From NCBI GenBank assembly GCA_964343975.1, contig CAYFLU010000092.1, forward strand, positions 1 to 13,244: a stretch of DNA of 13,244 nucleotides. The letters are read 5' to 3'. Below, piece by piece: positions 1 through 8,482 of this stretch; the first letter of the stretch is position 1; every line of letters begins with the position of its first letter. The translations under genes were made by a program, and so were the position numbers. The notes beneath the pieces were generated by a model. That model worked only from the letters and a program-made list of their open reading frames with translations, was not told the origin of the DNA and ran no database searches. This DNA is from SCUN01 sp964343975 (GTDB lineage Bacteria; Acidobacteriota; Vicinamibacteria; Vicinamibacterales; SCN-69-37).

Positions 1-2142
<2,142 letters not shown>

Positions 2143-2162
2143 TCGACGCACCCGCTGTACAC

Positions 2163-2209
2163 ACCACGGGCCGGCCGCTCGATCCGAGCGGCCGGCCCGT
2201 GGTCTTTTC
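2163..2209 (+). terminator. Rho-independent terminator of acnA
   Basis: Bases 2164-2180 (CCACGGGCCGGCCGCTC) and 2186-2202 are exact reverse complements. A-T closes the base of the stem and G-C the top, giving about 19 paired bases around a 3-nt loop, followed by CTTTTCC. It starts 20 nt after the acnA stop. On the other strand no T run follows the stem, so it is oriented for acnA, although the minus-strand gene at 2225 also converges on it. Confidence 0.85.
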
Positions 2210-2224
2210 CGTCGGTGTTGTGCG

Positions 2225-2989
2225 CTACTTCTTGATGAACACGCTGTCGTCCACCGGCACGTTGTGTTCGATCTTGCTGAACTTCATCGTGATGGCCTGT
2301 TCGCCCGACGCCTGATAGAGCGTGTAGGCCACTTTGATACCGCCCACATCGCGGTAGTCGCTCGGCTCGCTGATCTGATCCACTTCCTGCCCGGTCTGCG
2401 GATTGACTGTGCGCGACGTCGTCCGCACGAGCATGAACGTCTCGGCGTCGAAGAAGAGGCGCGAGGCCGGCCCGGTCTTCGGCGTGAGCAGCACCACGTA
2501 GGCATCGCGTTCGTTCACCTTCTGCTTCGGCTCGAGGGCGATCGTCATGCCGTGCGCCTTGTAGTCGAGCAGCGGCGTCGGGAAGTAGCCGTTCTTGGCG
2601 CCTTCGAGCTGCGGTCCGACCATCGGCTGGTCGCCGGCCATTGAGTTCGAGATCCAGCCGTTCGCGCCGTCGAACGTCTGGTTCATCACCATCTCGCCCG
2701 GGCCCCCCAGGGCCGTGAGGTCGATGCGGATGGCGGCGAGCATCTTGTTCGGGCTCTTACCAGTCATGTCGACCGTGCCGGCCAGATCGCCCATCGGCGT
2801 GCCGACGACGATGGTGCCGACGGCGTCGCGGGTGGTGATCTTGCTGAGTGCCTCCCGGCCGCCCACGGCCGCGAGGTGTTTGTCGACGACCTGTTCAGCC
2901 GTCAGGGACTGTGCCTGCGCCGGCGCCGCGAGGGCCGGCAGGAGTGCGAGTGAGAAGAAGACGGGAAGAAGGCGAGTGCGCATGGTCAT
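2225..2989 (-). CDS. Exported LolA-like outer-membrane lipoprotein-sorting family protein
   Basis: A 254-residue protein beginning with a Sec signal peptide: positive MTMRTR, a hydrophobic run to about residue 22, and a likely cut after AQA at 26. The mature start TAEQVVDKHLAAVGGREAL is typical of a periplasmic LolA/LppX-like family (one curved beta-sheet that binds lipid or lipoprotein acyl chains). The rest alternates short beta-strand-like segments, e.g. ASRLFFDAETFMLVRTTSRT and the C-terminal YTLYQASGEQAITMKFSKIE, as expected for that fold. No cysteine lipobox is present, so it should be soluble in the periplasm. A second ATG at 2983 gives MRTRLLPVFF, an equally good signal peptide; a -10-like GATAGT nearby (plus-strand 2993-2998) would put the transcript start between the two ATGs and so slightly favours 2983. 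Ligand unknown; no Lol genes adjoin it. Confidence 0.75.
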   Translation of the reverse strand: MTMRTRLLPVFFSLALLPALAAPAQAQSLTAEQVVDKHLAAVGGREALSKITTRDAVGTIVVGTPMGDLAGTVDMTGKSPNKMLAAIRIDLTALGGPGEMVMNQTFDGANGWISNSMAGDQPMVGPQLEGAKNGYFPTPLLDYKAHGMTIALEPKQKVNERDAYVVLLTPKTGPASRLFFDAETFMLVRTTSRTVNPQTGQEVDQISEPSDYRDVGGIKVAYTLYQASGEQAITMKFSKIEHNVPVDDSVFIKK

Positions 2990-3030
2990 GTGACTATCGC
3001 ATACGTCGAGCGCCGGGCTCGGGTTCGCGG

Positions 3031-3036
3031 TATTCT
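3031..3036 (+). promoter_or_regulatory. Candidate -10 box for the SGNH hydrolase gene
   Basis: TATTCT lies exactly 6 nt before the ATG at 3043 in the 53-bp gap between two divergent genes. There is no Shine-Dalgarno in between, so transcription would begin at or next to the start codon (leaderless). No convincing -35 is seen 16-18 nt upstream. It counts mainly because the same spacing recurs at other genes in this window. Confidence 0.4.
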
Positions 3037-3042
3037 CCGCCC

Positions 3043-3867
3043 ATGCGCCGATCCCTCGTGCTGGTCACCCTCGTGCTGTTCCTGCCCTCCGTGTCTCGTG
3101 CGCAGACGGCTGCGCCGGCCGCCCCGCCACCGCAGGCGCAGGCACCCGCTCCGCTGCCGAGCTGCCCTGAACTGTCGGCGGCCCTGCGAACCGTGGCAGC
3201 CAACGACGCGCGGCTGAAGGATTGGCCGAACTTTGCGCGCTACCGTGACGACAACGTGAAGTACGTCGGCCCGTCCGCGCAGCCGGTGGATGTGGTGTTC
3301 ATGGGCGACTCGATCACGGATTCCTGGCAGCAGCCGCGCTTCAATTTCTTCCCGGGCAAACGCTATGTCGATCGCGGCATCAGCGGACAGACCACGCCGC
3401 AGATGTTGTTGCGCCTCCGCCCGGATGTGCTGGCGCTCTCGCCGAAGGTCGTGGTGATTCTGGCGGGCACGAATGACATCGCCGGCAACACCGGCCCGAT
3501 GACCGACGAAGAGATCGAGGGCAACCTCGCGTCGATGAGTGAACTGGCGGCGGCGCACGGCGTCAAGGTCGTGCTCTCGAGCATCACGCCGGTGAGTCAA
3601 TACCACGTCGCATCGCCGTCGGCGACGCCGCAGACGACGCAGCGGCCGATGGCGCGCATCCGCGCGATCAACGCGTGGATCAAGAACTACGCCGCCGCGC
3701 ACGGCCATGTGTATCTCGACTATTTCTCCGCGATGACGGACGCCGACGGGCTGCTGCGCGCGGAGCTCAGCACCGACGACCTCCATCCGAATGCCGCGGG
3801 GTATGCCGTGATGGCGCCACTCGCGGATGCCGCGATTGCGGCAGCGTTGAAGACGGTCGCGAGATAG
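3043..3867 (+). CDS. Secreted SGNH/GDSL-family esterase or acylhydrolase
   Basis: A 274-residue protein of the SGNH hydrolase superfamily. The signal peptide (MRRSLVLVTLVLFLPSVSRA) probably ends at residue 20 and is followed by an Ala/Pro/Gln-rich linker to about residue 40. All four SGNH blocks are visible: block I GDSITDSW with nucleophile S90, block II ISGQT with oxyanion Gly115, block III GTND with Asn144, and block V DDLHPNAAGY with the D245-x-x-H248 pair. The catalytic set is complete, so it should hydrolyse ester or thioester bonds, for example acetyl groups on sugars or lipids; the substrate cannot be told. The frame is open far upstream (to 2848) across the divergent gene. The ATG at 3043 was chosen because the signal peptide starts there and a -10-like box lies just before it. 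Confidence 0.88.
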   Translation: MRRSLVLVTLVLFLPSVSRAQTAAPAAPPPQAQAPAPLPSCPELSAALRTVAANDARLKDWPNFARYRDDNVKYVGPSAQPVDVVFMGDSITDSWQQPRFNFFPGKRYVDRGISGQTTPQMLLRLRPDVLALSPKVVVILAGTNDIAGNTGPMTDEEIEGNLASMSELAAAHGVKVVLSSITPVSQYHVASPSATPQTTQRPMARIRAINAWIKNYAAAHGHVYLDYFSAMTDADGLLRAELSTDDLHPNAAGYAVMAPLADAAIAAALKTVAR

Positions 3868-3893
3868 TCACCGCGCCCGCGGAATAAGACCCA

Positions 3894-3915
3894 CTCTGCC
3901 GGGTTCTCGGCGGAG
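3894..3915 (+). terminator. Hairpin after the SGNH hydrolase gene
   Basis: CTCTGCCG (3894-3901) pairs with CGGCGGAG (3908-3915) across a 6-nt loop, seven Watson-Crick pairs plus one G-U. It lies 26 nt past the stop codon. There is no tight T run afterwards, only ATTTCT at about 3925, so it may be a weak terminator or a 3' end stabiliser. Confidence 0.35.
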
Positions 3916-4014
3916 CCGATCGTCATTTCTCCTATGAACACCCGGCGTACGTGGCTGCGAAAAGCGGCAGCAAACGTGCATTGCCAGAGGGTGGCCACCC
4001 CGGGTCGCGCGGGT

Positions 4015-4026
4015 GGGAGGAAAGGA
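4015..4026 (+). promoter_or_regulatory. Purine-rich ribosome binding site of the mono-heme cytochrome gene
   Basis: GGGAGGAAAGGA precedes the ATG at 4035 by 8 nt. It decides the start: the frame is open back to 3951, but only the ATG at 4035 combines this site with a signal peptide. It is one of only two clear Shine-Dalgarno sequences in the window. The rest of the 167-nt gap (3868-4034) holds the hairpin at 3894 and a perfect 12-bp palindrome at 3989-4000; I see no convincing promoter. Confidence 0.6.
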
Positions 4027-4034
4027 CGTTGGGT

Positions 4035-4373
4035 ATGTCACGTTGGCTGGTTACGGCACTCGGAATGGTGGTCGCGCTCGGTCTGAGCACGACGGCCTAT
4101 GCGCAGGGCAAGGGCGCGGATCTTTACACCGCGCAGAAATGCAACCTTTGTCACTCGATCGACGGCAAGGGCAATGCGAAGGGCGTGCTGGACGGCGTCG
4201 GCACAAAGTACGCCGGCAAGGAAGCGGACCTGCGTGAGTGGTTCACGGATCCGGTGGCGGCTGCGGCCAAGGCCAAGGCCGAGCGCAAGCCGGTGATGAA
4301 GTCGTACAAGGCGCTGCCGAAGGAAGACGTCGACGCGCTGGTCGCCTACATGATGAGTCTCAAGAAGAAGTAG
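4035..4373 (+). CDS. Periplasmic mono-heme cytochrome c
   Basis: A 112-residue class I-type cytochrome c. Residues 1-23 are a signal peptide ending TAYA, so heme attachment is expected in the periplasm. The single CNLCH site is at C36-C39-H40, and M88 in the tract VMKSYKALP is the likely sixth ligand; the protein ends in a helix (DVDALVAYMMSLKKK), as is usual for this fold. At roughly 89 mature residues it is a small soluble electron shuttle. It is first in a tight plus-strand series with the next multiheme gene 9 nt away, so it probably carries electrons to or from the multiheme complex encoded downstream. The start is fixed by the ribosome binding site 8 nt upstream. Confidence 0.9.
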   Translation: MSRWLVTALGMVVALGLSTTAYAQGKGADLYTAQKCNLCHSIDGKGNAKGVLDGVGTKYAGKEADLREWFTDPVAAAAKAKAERKPVMKSYKALPKEDVDALVAYMMSLKKK

Positions 4374-4382
4374 GCGTCCCGT

Positions 4383-5648
4383 ATGAAGCGCTGGCTGGCG
4401 TTCTTCTCGGTTCTGTTCGTGGTGGCCTTCACGCTCGTGGCCGCCACCGGGCAGGGGACTCCCACCAAGAAGGCGCCACCAGCGCCATCCGCCAAGGCGG
4501 CGCCGAAAGGGCCCGCCAATGACGACTGCCTCGCCTGTCACGGCGACCTCGACGCCAAGAGCGATAGCGGCCGCAAGGTCGGTATCGACGCCGACAAGTT
4601 CGCCCAGTCGGTGCACGGTTCGCTCGACCTGAAGTGCGTCGACTGCCACGCCGACCTCAAGACGTTCACGGAATTCCCGCACGAATCGAAGCTCGCGAAG
4701 GCCGACTGCGTCAGCTGTCACAAGGAGCGCGTGGCCGAGTACGACACGAGCATTCACGCTGCGGCGCGGCGACAAACGCCGGGCAGCGTGGCGGCGACGT
4801 GTGTCGATTGCCACACAATGCACGAGATGCGGGAGAAGACGGACCCGAAGTCCACGACCTTCCCGCTCAATCTGCCTGCCACGTGCGGCCGCTGTCACGG
4901 CGATCCGAAGATCATCGCCGAGGGCCACATCGCGATCGGCAACGTGGCCGATCTCTACAAGGATTCGATTCACGGCAAGGCCGTGAGCCAGAGCGGCCTG
5001 ATGGTGGCCGCCAACTGCACGTCGTGCCACGGCAGTCACGCCGTGCTGAAGAAGACCGATCCGAACAGCAAGGTGTTTCGCCGCAACATCCCGAAGACCT
5101 GCGGCAGCTGCCACGAGGGCGTGAAGGCGCTCTACGACACGGGCGTGCACGGCCAGCAACTGGCCAAGGGCAATGACAAGGCGCCGGTGTGCGCCGACTG
5201 CCACACGGCCCATCAGATCCAGCGCGCGGATGTGCCGGCCTGGAAGCTGTCGACGATCAAGGAATGCGGCACGTGTCATCAGGACAAGATCACGACGTAT
5301 CGCGACACCTTCCACGGGCAGGTGACCTCGCTCGGGTTCGTGCGCGTGGCGGCCTGCGCCGACTGCCACGGCGCGCATGACATCCGCGGCAAGCAGGACC
5401 CGGCGTCGATGATCTCGAGCGAGAAGCTGCTCACGACCTGCCGCAAGTGCCATACGACGGCCGGCCCGAACTTCGCCAAGTACGACCCGCACGCCGACAA
5501 GCACGACAAGGCGCGCAATCCGGTGCTCTTCTACGCGGCCGGCTTCATGAAGTGGCTGCTGATCGGCGTGTTCGGCGTGTTCGGCCTGCACGCCGTGCTG
5601 TGGTTCCCGCGCGGATTCCGCGAGCGTCGAAAGGCGAAGCACTTATGA
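4383..5648 (+). CDS. Membrane-anchored 11-heme cytochrome c with diheme repeats
   Basis: A 421-residue multiheme cytochrome. An N-terminal signal or anchor helix (residues 3-22) is followed by an Ala/Pro/Lys-rich linker. Eleven CXXCH sites start at C49, C85, C109, C140, C168, C212, C240, C270, C295, C325 and C353. From C85 on they fall in five diheme units, each with a D-S/T-x-HG-like lead (e.g. YKDSIHG, YDTGVHG, YRDTFHG), a CxxCHxxH site and a second CxxCH 24-28 residues later; the histidines outside the motifs could be distal ligands. A C-terminal helix (about 380-409, containing KWLLIGVFGVFGLHAVLW) followed by a basic tail anchors it with hemes in the periplasm. Its stop overlaps the next ATG by 4 nt (ATGA), a sign of translational coupling to the b-type cytochrome. 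By analogy with CbcA/CbcL of Geobacter, it could accept electrons from that subunit; this is inference. Confidence 0.9.
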   Translation: MKRWLAFFSVLFVVAFTLVAATGQGTPTKKAPPAPSAKAAPKGPANDDCLACHGDLDAKSDSGRKVGIDADKFAQSVHGSLDLKCVDCHADLKTFTEFPHESKLAKADCVSCHKERVAEYDTSIHAAARRQTPGSVAATCVDCHTMHEMREKTDPKSTTFPLNLPATCGRCHGDPKIIAEGHIAIGNVADLYKDSIHGKAVSQSGLMVAANCTSCHGSHAVLKKTDPNSKVFRRNIPKTCGSCHEGVKALYDTGVHGQQLAKGNDKAPVCADCHTAHQIQRADVPAWKLSTIKECGTCHQDKITTYRDTFHGQVTSLGFVRVAACADCHGAHDIRGKQDPASMISSEKLLTTCRKCHTTAGPNFAKYDPHADKHDKARNPVLFYAAGFMKWLLIGVFGVFGLHAVLWFPRGFRERRKAKHL

Positions 5649-6460
5649 GCACGCAATACGTTCGCCGGTTCGAGACCTTCGACCGCATCCTGCACGGCTT
5701 CCTCATGCTCAGCTTTCTGGGGCTGGCGGGCACCGGGCTGCCGCTGATCTTCAGCGATCAGCCGTGGGCGCGGCGGATGACGTCGATCCTCGGCAGCTTC
5801 GAGGTGGCCGGCTGGCTGCATCGCGTGTGCGCGACGATCCTCATCGGCGTGTTCGCCGTGCATCTCTATCGGCTCGGCAAGCGGCTGATCGTCGACCGCG
5901 ACTTCGGCTTGCTGTGGGGACCGCGGTCGATGGTGCCGCAGCCGCGCGACCTCACGGATGCGATCGGGCACGTGCGTTGGTTCCTCGGCATGGGCACGCG
6001 GCCGGCCTTCGACCGGTTCACCTACTGGGAGAAGTTCGACTACTGGGCGGTGTTCTGGGGGATGGGCATCATCGGCGCGTCGGGCCTGTTGCTCTGGTTC
6101 CCGGTGTTCTTCGCGCGGATCGTCCCCGGCTGGGTGTTCAACATCGCGTTGCTCGTGCACGGCGAAGAGGCGCTGCTCGCCGTGGGCTTCATCTTCACGA
6201 TGCACTTTTTCAACGGCCATCTCCGGCCCGAGAAGTTCCCGATGGATCGGGTCATTTTCACAGGTCGTTTGACCCTCAAGGAATTCGAGGAGGAGCGTCC
6301 CGACGAGTATGCCCGCCTGAAGGCGGCCGGGCAGCTCGACACCATCCTCGCCTCTGCACCGGAGCCGTGGGTGCTCCGGCTCGGCACGGTCATTGGGACC
6401 GTGGCGGTGACCGTCGGCCTCCTGCTGGTCGGTTTCATCCTGTATGCTGTCCTCAAATAA
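5645..6460 (+). CDS. Di-heme b-type membrane cytochrome, cytochrome b561/FdnI-like
   Basis: A 271-residue integral membrane protein with about five hydrophobic helices: near 17-37, 57-79, 131-157, 162-190 and 246-269. The first four carry histidines typical of the four-helix di-heme cytochrome b family (formate dehydrogenase gamma/HydC/b561): H17 (FDRILHG), H59 (GWLHRV), H73 (FAVHLYRL), H172 (LLVHGEE) and H187 (FTMHFFNGH). Which four ligate the two hemes cannot be settled by eye. These subunits usually exchange electrons with the quinone pool. A charged cytoplasmic segment (about 193-245, rich in Glu/Arg/Lys) and an added C-terminal helix separate it from the minimal family. It overlaps the 11-heme gene by 4 nt and abuts the NapC-like gene with no gap, so it is very probably the quinone-reactive subunit of the same complex. 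Confidence 0.85.
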   Translation: MSTQYVRRFETFDRILHGFLMLSFLGLAGTGLPLIFSDQPWARRMTSILGSFEVAGWLHRVCATILIGVFAVHLYRLGKRLIVDRDFGLLWGPRSMVPQPRDLTDAIGHVRWFLGMGTRPAFDRFTYWEKFDYWAVFWGMGIIGASGLLLWFPVFFARIVPGWVFNIALLVHGEEALLAVGFIFTMHFFNGHLRPEKFPMDRVIFTGRLTLKEFEEERPDEYARLKAAGQLDTILASAPEPWVLRLGTVIGTVAVTVGLLLVGFILYAVLK

Positions 6461-7819
6461 ATGATCAAGCTGCCTCTGCCCCGTAACCCGGTGTCGTTGG
6501 TCGGCGTTCTCCTCACGACCCTCGGCGCCACACTCTTTCTGATCTTCTTCGCGGCGGATGCGTTCGGGCTGCACTCGAACCCCTACATGGGGATCGTGTT
6601 CTTCATCGTGCTGCCCAGCATCTTCGTGGCCGGCCTGCTCCTGATTCCGATCGGCGAGTATCTGCACCGGCGCCGCCTGCGCATGGGCAAGCCCGACGTG
6701 TGGCCGCGCGTAGACCTCAACAACCCGCGCCACCGCAACGTCGTGGCCATCGCCTTCGGCCTGACGGTGATCAACCTGATGATCGTCTCGATGGCGGCGT
6801 ATGCCGGCATCGAGGTGATGGACTCGACCGCGTTCTGCGGCACGACCTGCCATACGGTGATGCAGCCGGAACACGAAGCCTTCAAGGCCGGCGCGCACGC
6901 GCGGGTGGGCTGCGTCGGGTGCCACATCGGCGCCGGCGCGTCGTGGTTCGTGAAGTCGAAGCTGTCGGGCACGCGGCAGGTGTTCGCCGTGGCGTTCAAC
7001 ACCTACGAGCGGCCGATCCCGTCGCCGGTGCGCAACCTGCGCCCGGCCCGCGAGACCTGCGAACAGTGCCACTGGCCGGAGCGGTTCCACGGCGACAAGG
7101 TGCGCGTGTTCCGCAGCTACGGCAACGACGAGAAGAACACGGTCGACGAAACCACACTGCAGATGCACATCGGCGGCGGCGTGTCGGCCAACGTGGCCGT
7201 GACCGGCATTCACTGGCACACGAGCGCGGGCACCGAGATTGAGTACATCAGCACGGATGACAAGCGGCAGGTGATTCCGTGGGTGCGCCTCAAGGACAAG
7301 GACGGCAACGTGCGCGAGTACACCGCCGACGGCGTGAAGCCGTCGGACCTCGCGAAGGGCGAGCGCCGGCGCATGGACTGCGTGGATTGCCACAATCGCC
7401 CGGGGCACCCGTTCGCTTCGACGGCGGAGAAGGCCATCGACGGCGCCATCTCGGCGGGTGAGATCCCGGTGTCGCTGCCGTTCATTCGTCGTGAGGCGGT
7501 GGCCGCGATCAAGGGCACGTACCCGAATCAGGAAGCCGGCACGGACGCCATCGCCGCCAAGCTGCGCGAGTTCTACCGCACGCAGCAGCCGCAGGTCTAC
7601 ATGACGCGGCGGCCGGAAGTGGAGCGCGGCGTCACCGCGGTGCTCGCCGTCTACAAGCGCAACGTGTTCCCGGCGATGAATGTGACGTTCGGCACCTACC
7701 CGAACAACATCGGGCACAACGACTTCCCGGGCTGCTTCCGTTGTCACGATGACAGTCACAAGGCGAAAGACGGCCGCGTGATCAGTCAAACGTGCGACGC
7801 CTGCCACGGCATGCAGTAA
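6461..7819 (+). CDS. NapC/NirT-like multiheme cytochrome c with three membrane helices
   Basis: A 452-residue protein beginning with three hydrophobic helices (about 11-35, 42-68 and 94-120), then a periplasmic heme domain. c-heme sites are CGTTCH (C126-C130-H131, a CX3CH variant), C151, C200, C307, C425 and C445. The tract FCGTTCHTVMQPE and the following HARVGCVGCHIGAGASWFVK and ETCEQCHWPE are characteristic of the NapC/NirT/NrfH quinol-dehydrogenase superfamily; M134 three residues after H131 may be a heme ligand, as a Met is in NrfH. A stretch of about 100 residues between the third and fourth hemes is heme-free and beta-rich. Three helices plus a NapC-type heme domain recall ImcH of Geobacter, but six sites are seen here and homology was not tested. 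It starts directly after the previous stop (TAA-ATG) and is the last cytochrome of the cluster. Confidence 0.88.
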   Translation: MIKLPLPRNPVSLVGVLLTTLGATLFLIFFAADAFGLHSNPYMGIVFFIVLPSIFVAGLLLIPIGEYLHRRRLRMGKPDVWPRVDLNNPRHRNVVAIAFGLTVINLMIVSMAAYAGIEVMDSTAFCGTTCHTVMQPEHEAFKAGAHARVGCVGCHIGAGASWFVKSKLSGTRQVFAVAFNTYERPIPSPVRNLRPARETCEQCHWPERFHGDKVRVFRSYGNDEKNTVDETTLQMHIGGGVSANVAVTGIHWHTSAGTEIEYISTDDKRQVIPWVRLKDKDGNVREYTADGVKPSDLAKGERRRMDCVDCHNRPGHPFASTAEKAIDGAISAGEIPVSLPFIRREAVAAIKGTYPNQEAGTDAIAAKLREFYRTQQPQVYMTRRPEVERGVTAVLAVYKRNVFPAMNVTFGTYPNNIGHNDFPGCFRCHDDSHKAKDGRVISQTCDACHGMQ

Positions 7820-7822
7820 AAT
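7817..7822 (+). promoter_or_regulatory. Candidate -10 box overlapping the NapC-like stop codon
   Basis: TAAAAT, five of six matches to TATAAT, includes the TAA stop of the upstream cytochrome gene. It would start a transcript near 7829, about 30 nt before the ATG at 7858. No good -35 is visible at 16-18 nt, so an internal promoter for the downstream small gene is only possible. Confidence 0.35.
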
Positions 7823-7843
7823 CGACGCCTCACTTTTTTCACA

Positions 7844-7847
7844 GGAG
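7844..7847 (+). promoter_or_regulatory. Ribosome binding site of the four-cysteine protein gene
   Basis: GGAG lies 10 nt before the ATG at 7858. It selects this start over an in-frame ATG at 7792 that would lie inside the cytochrome gene and hide the signal peptide. Confidence 0.55.
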
Positions 7848-7857
7848 CCGACTCTCG

Positions 7858-8358
7858 ATGCGTGCAGTGACTGTACTGAGCACAGCGTTCGCGGTGTGCG
7901 CCGCGACCGCCATTGTGACGGCCAACCGTCCGGCTGAAACCCCGTTTGCCGCGATCGACACGGCATTGTCCTGCCAGGCCAAGGTCGTCGACAAGGTCCG
8001 CAAGGACGCGGGTGGCAAGGTGTTCCTCACGTTCGACCGGATGCCGTCGATCGATGGCAGCAACGTGTCCGGCAACGCGATGGACCGGTCGTTCGACAAG
8101 AAGGATCGCGCGATGAGCTACAAGTGCGCGGGTGCGACCGTCAGCTACTCGTACAACGATGGCAAGGCCCCGGCGAAGTTCGATGGCTCGTGGCCCTCGG
8201 GCGCGGCGCGTGCGTGTGAATCGCAGGCGGGTGGCGGCTTCGCGGCCGCGTCGCTGAGCGCGTCGGATACGTCGGCCGAGTACGTCATCGGCGTGGCGGG
8301 CAACGGCTCGGCCAAAATCTGCACGATGGACCGGCAGAAGGTGGTTTCGATCAAGTAA
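7858..8358 (+). CDS. Secreted four-cysteine protein of unknown function
   Basis: A 166-residue protein I do not recognise. Residues 1-22 (MRAVTVLSTAFAVCAATAIV plus TA) form a signal peptide. The mature part has exactly four cysteines (C39, C90, C120, C155), an even number suited to two disulfides, and no CXXCH, so it is not a cytochrome. It is small-residue rich with Ser/Tyr strands (MSYKCAGATVSYSYND) and a Gly/Ala-rich stretch near 124-135, and looks like a small beta-rich periplasmic or extracellular domain. Its ATG is 38 nt after the NapC-like gene on the same strand with a good ribosome binding site, so it may be co-transcribed with the cytochromes and serve them, or it may have its own promoter at 7817. 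A terminator follows at 8413. Confidence 0.75.
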   Translation: MRAVTVLSTAFAVCAATAIVTANRPAETPFAAIDTALSCQAKVVDKVRKDAGGKVFLTFDRMPSIDGSNVSGNAMDRSFDKKDRAMSYKCAGATVSYSYNDGKAPAKFDGSWPSGAARACESQAGGGFAAASLSASDTSAEYVIGVAGNGSAKICTMDRQKVVSIK

Positions 8359-8368
8359 GCGCAAGTTG

Positions 8369-8400
8369 GACGTCAGAAGAAAGACGTCAAAAGTAAAAGT
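8369..8400 (+). repeat. Short A-rich direct repeats
   Basis: GACGTCA at 8369-8375 recurs at 8383-8389, followed by AAAAGT twice (8388-8393 and 8395-8400 as AAAGT/AAAAGT). This 3' untranslated stretch is clearly richer in A than its surroundings and looks like a degraded tandem repeat of an AAAAGTC-like unit. It could be a protein-binding site or neutral repeat debris. Confidence 0.4.
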
Positions 8401-8412
8401 ATGAAGTTTCAG

Positions 8413-8445
8413 GTGGGAAGTCGGGCAGACCGGCTTCCCACTTTT
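8413..8445 (+). terminator. Rho-independent terminator after the four-cysteine gene
   Basis: GTGGGAAGTCGG (8413-8424) pairs with CCGGCTTCCCAC (8430-8441), 12 pairs including one G-U, around the loop GCAGA, followed by TTTT. It closes the cytochrome/four-cysteine unit 55 nt after its last stop. It argues that rfbC downstream is separately transcribed. Confidence 0.8.
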
Positions 8446-8469
8446 GCGTGTACGGGACGCATTCCTTGG

Positions 8470-8475
8470 TACCAT
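8470..8475 (+). promoter_or_regulatory. Candidate -10 box for rfbC
   Basis: TACCAT lies 7 nt before the GTG at 8483 and no Shine-Dalgarno is present. The best -35-like hexamer, TTGCGT at 8444, is 20 nt away and right after the terminator, longer than ideal spacing. It suggests a leaderless rfbC transcript. Confidence 0.35.
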
Positions 8476-8482
8476 CATCGCC

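Noticed and set aside
2848..3042. Upstream extension of the SGNH hydrolase
   Set aside because: It would run through the divergent LolA-like gene and bury the signal peptide that begins at 3043.
3934..4090. Small frame starting ATGAACACCCGG in the gap before the cytochrome cluster
   Set aside because: No ribosome binding site, Arg-rich composition, and it overlaps the well-supported cytochrome start in another frame.
4038..5642. 534-codon minus-strand frame opposite the mono- and 11-heme cytochromes
   Set aside because: Low-complexity Arg/His/Leu composition and no motifs; it is a shadow of the CXXCH-coding strand.
5531..7966. 811-codon open frame on the minus strand, antisense to the cytochrome genes
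   Set aside because: It lies opposite three clear cytochrome genes with complete heme motifs. Its translation is His/Arg/Ala-rich with no recognisable domain, as expected from a GC-rich antisense frame.
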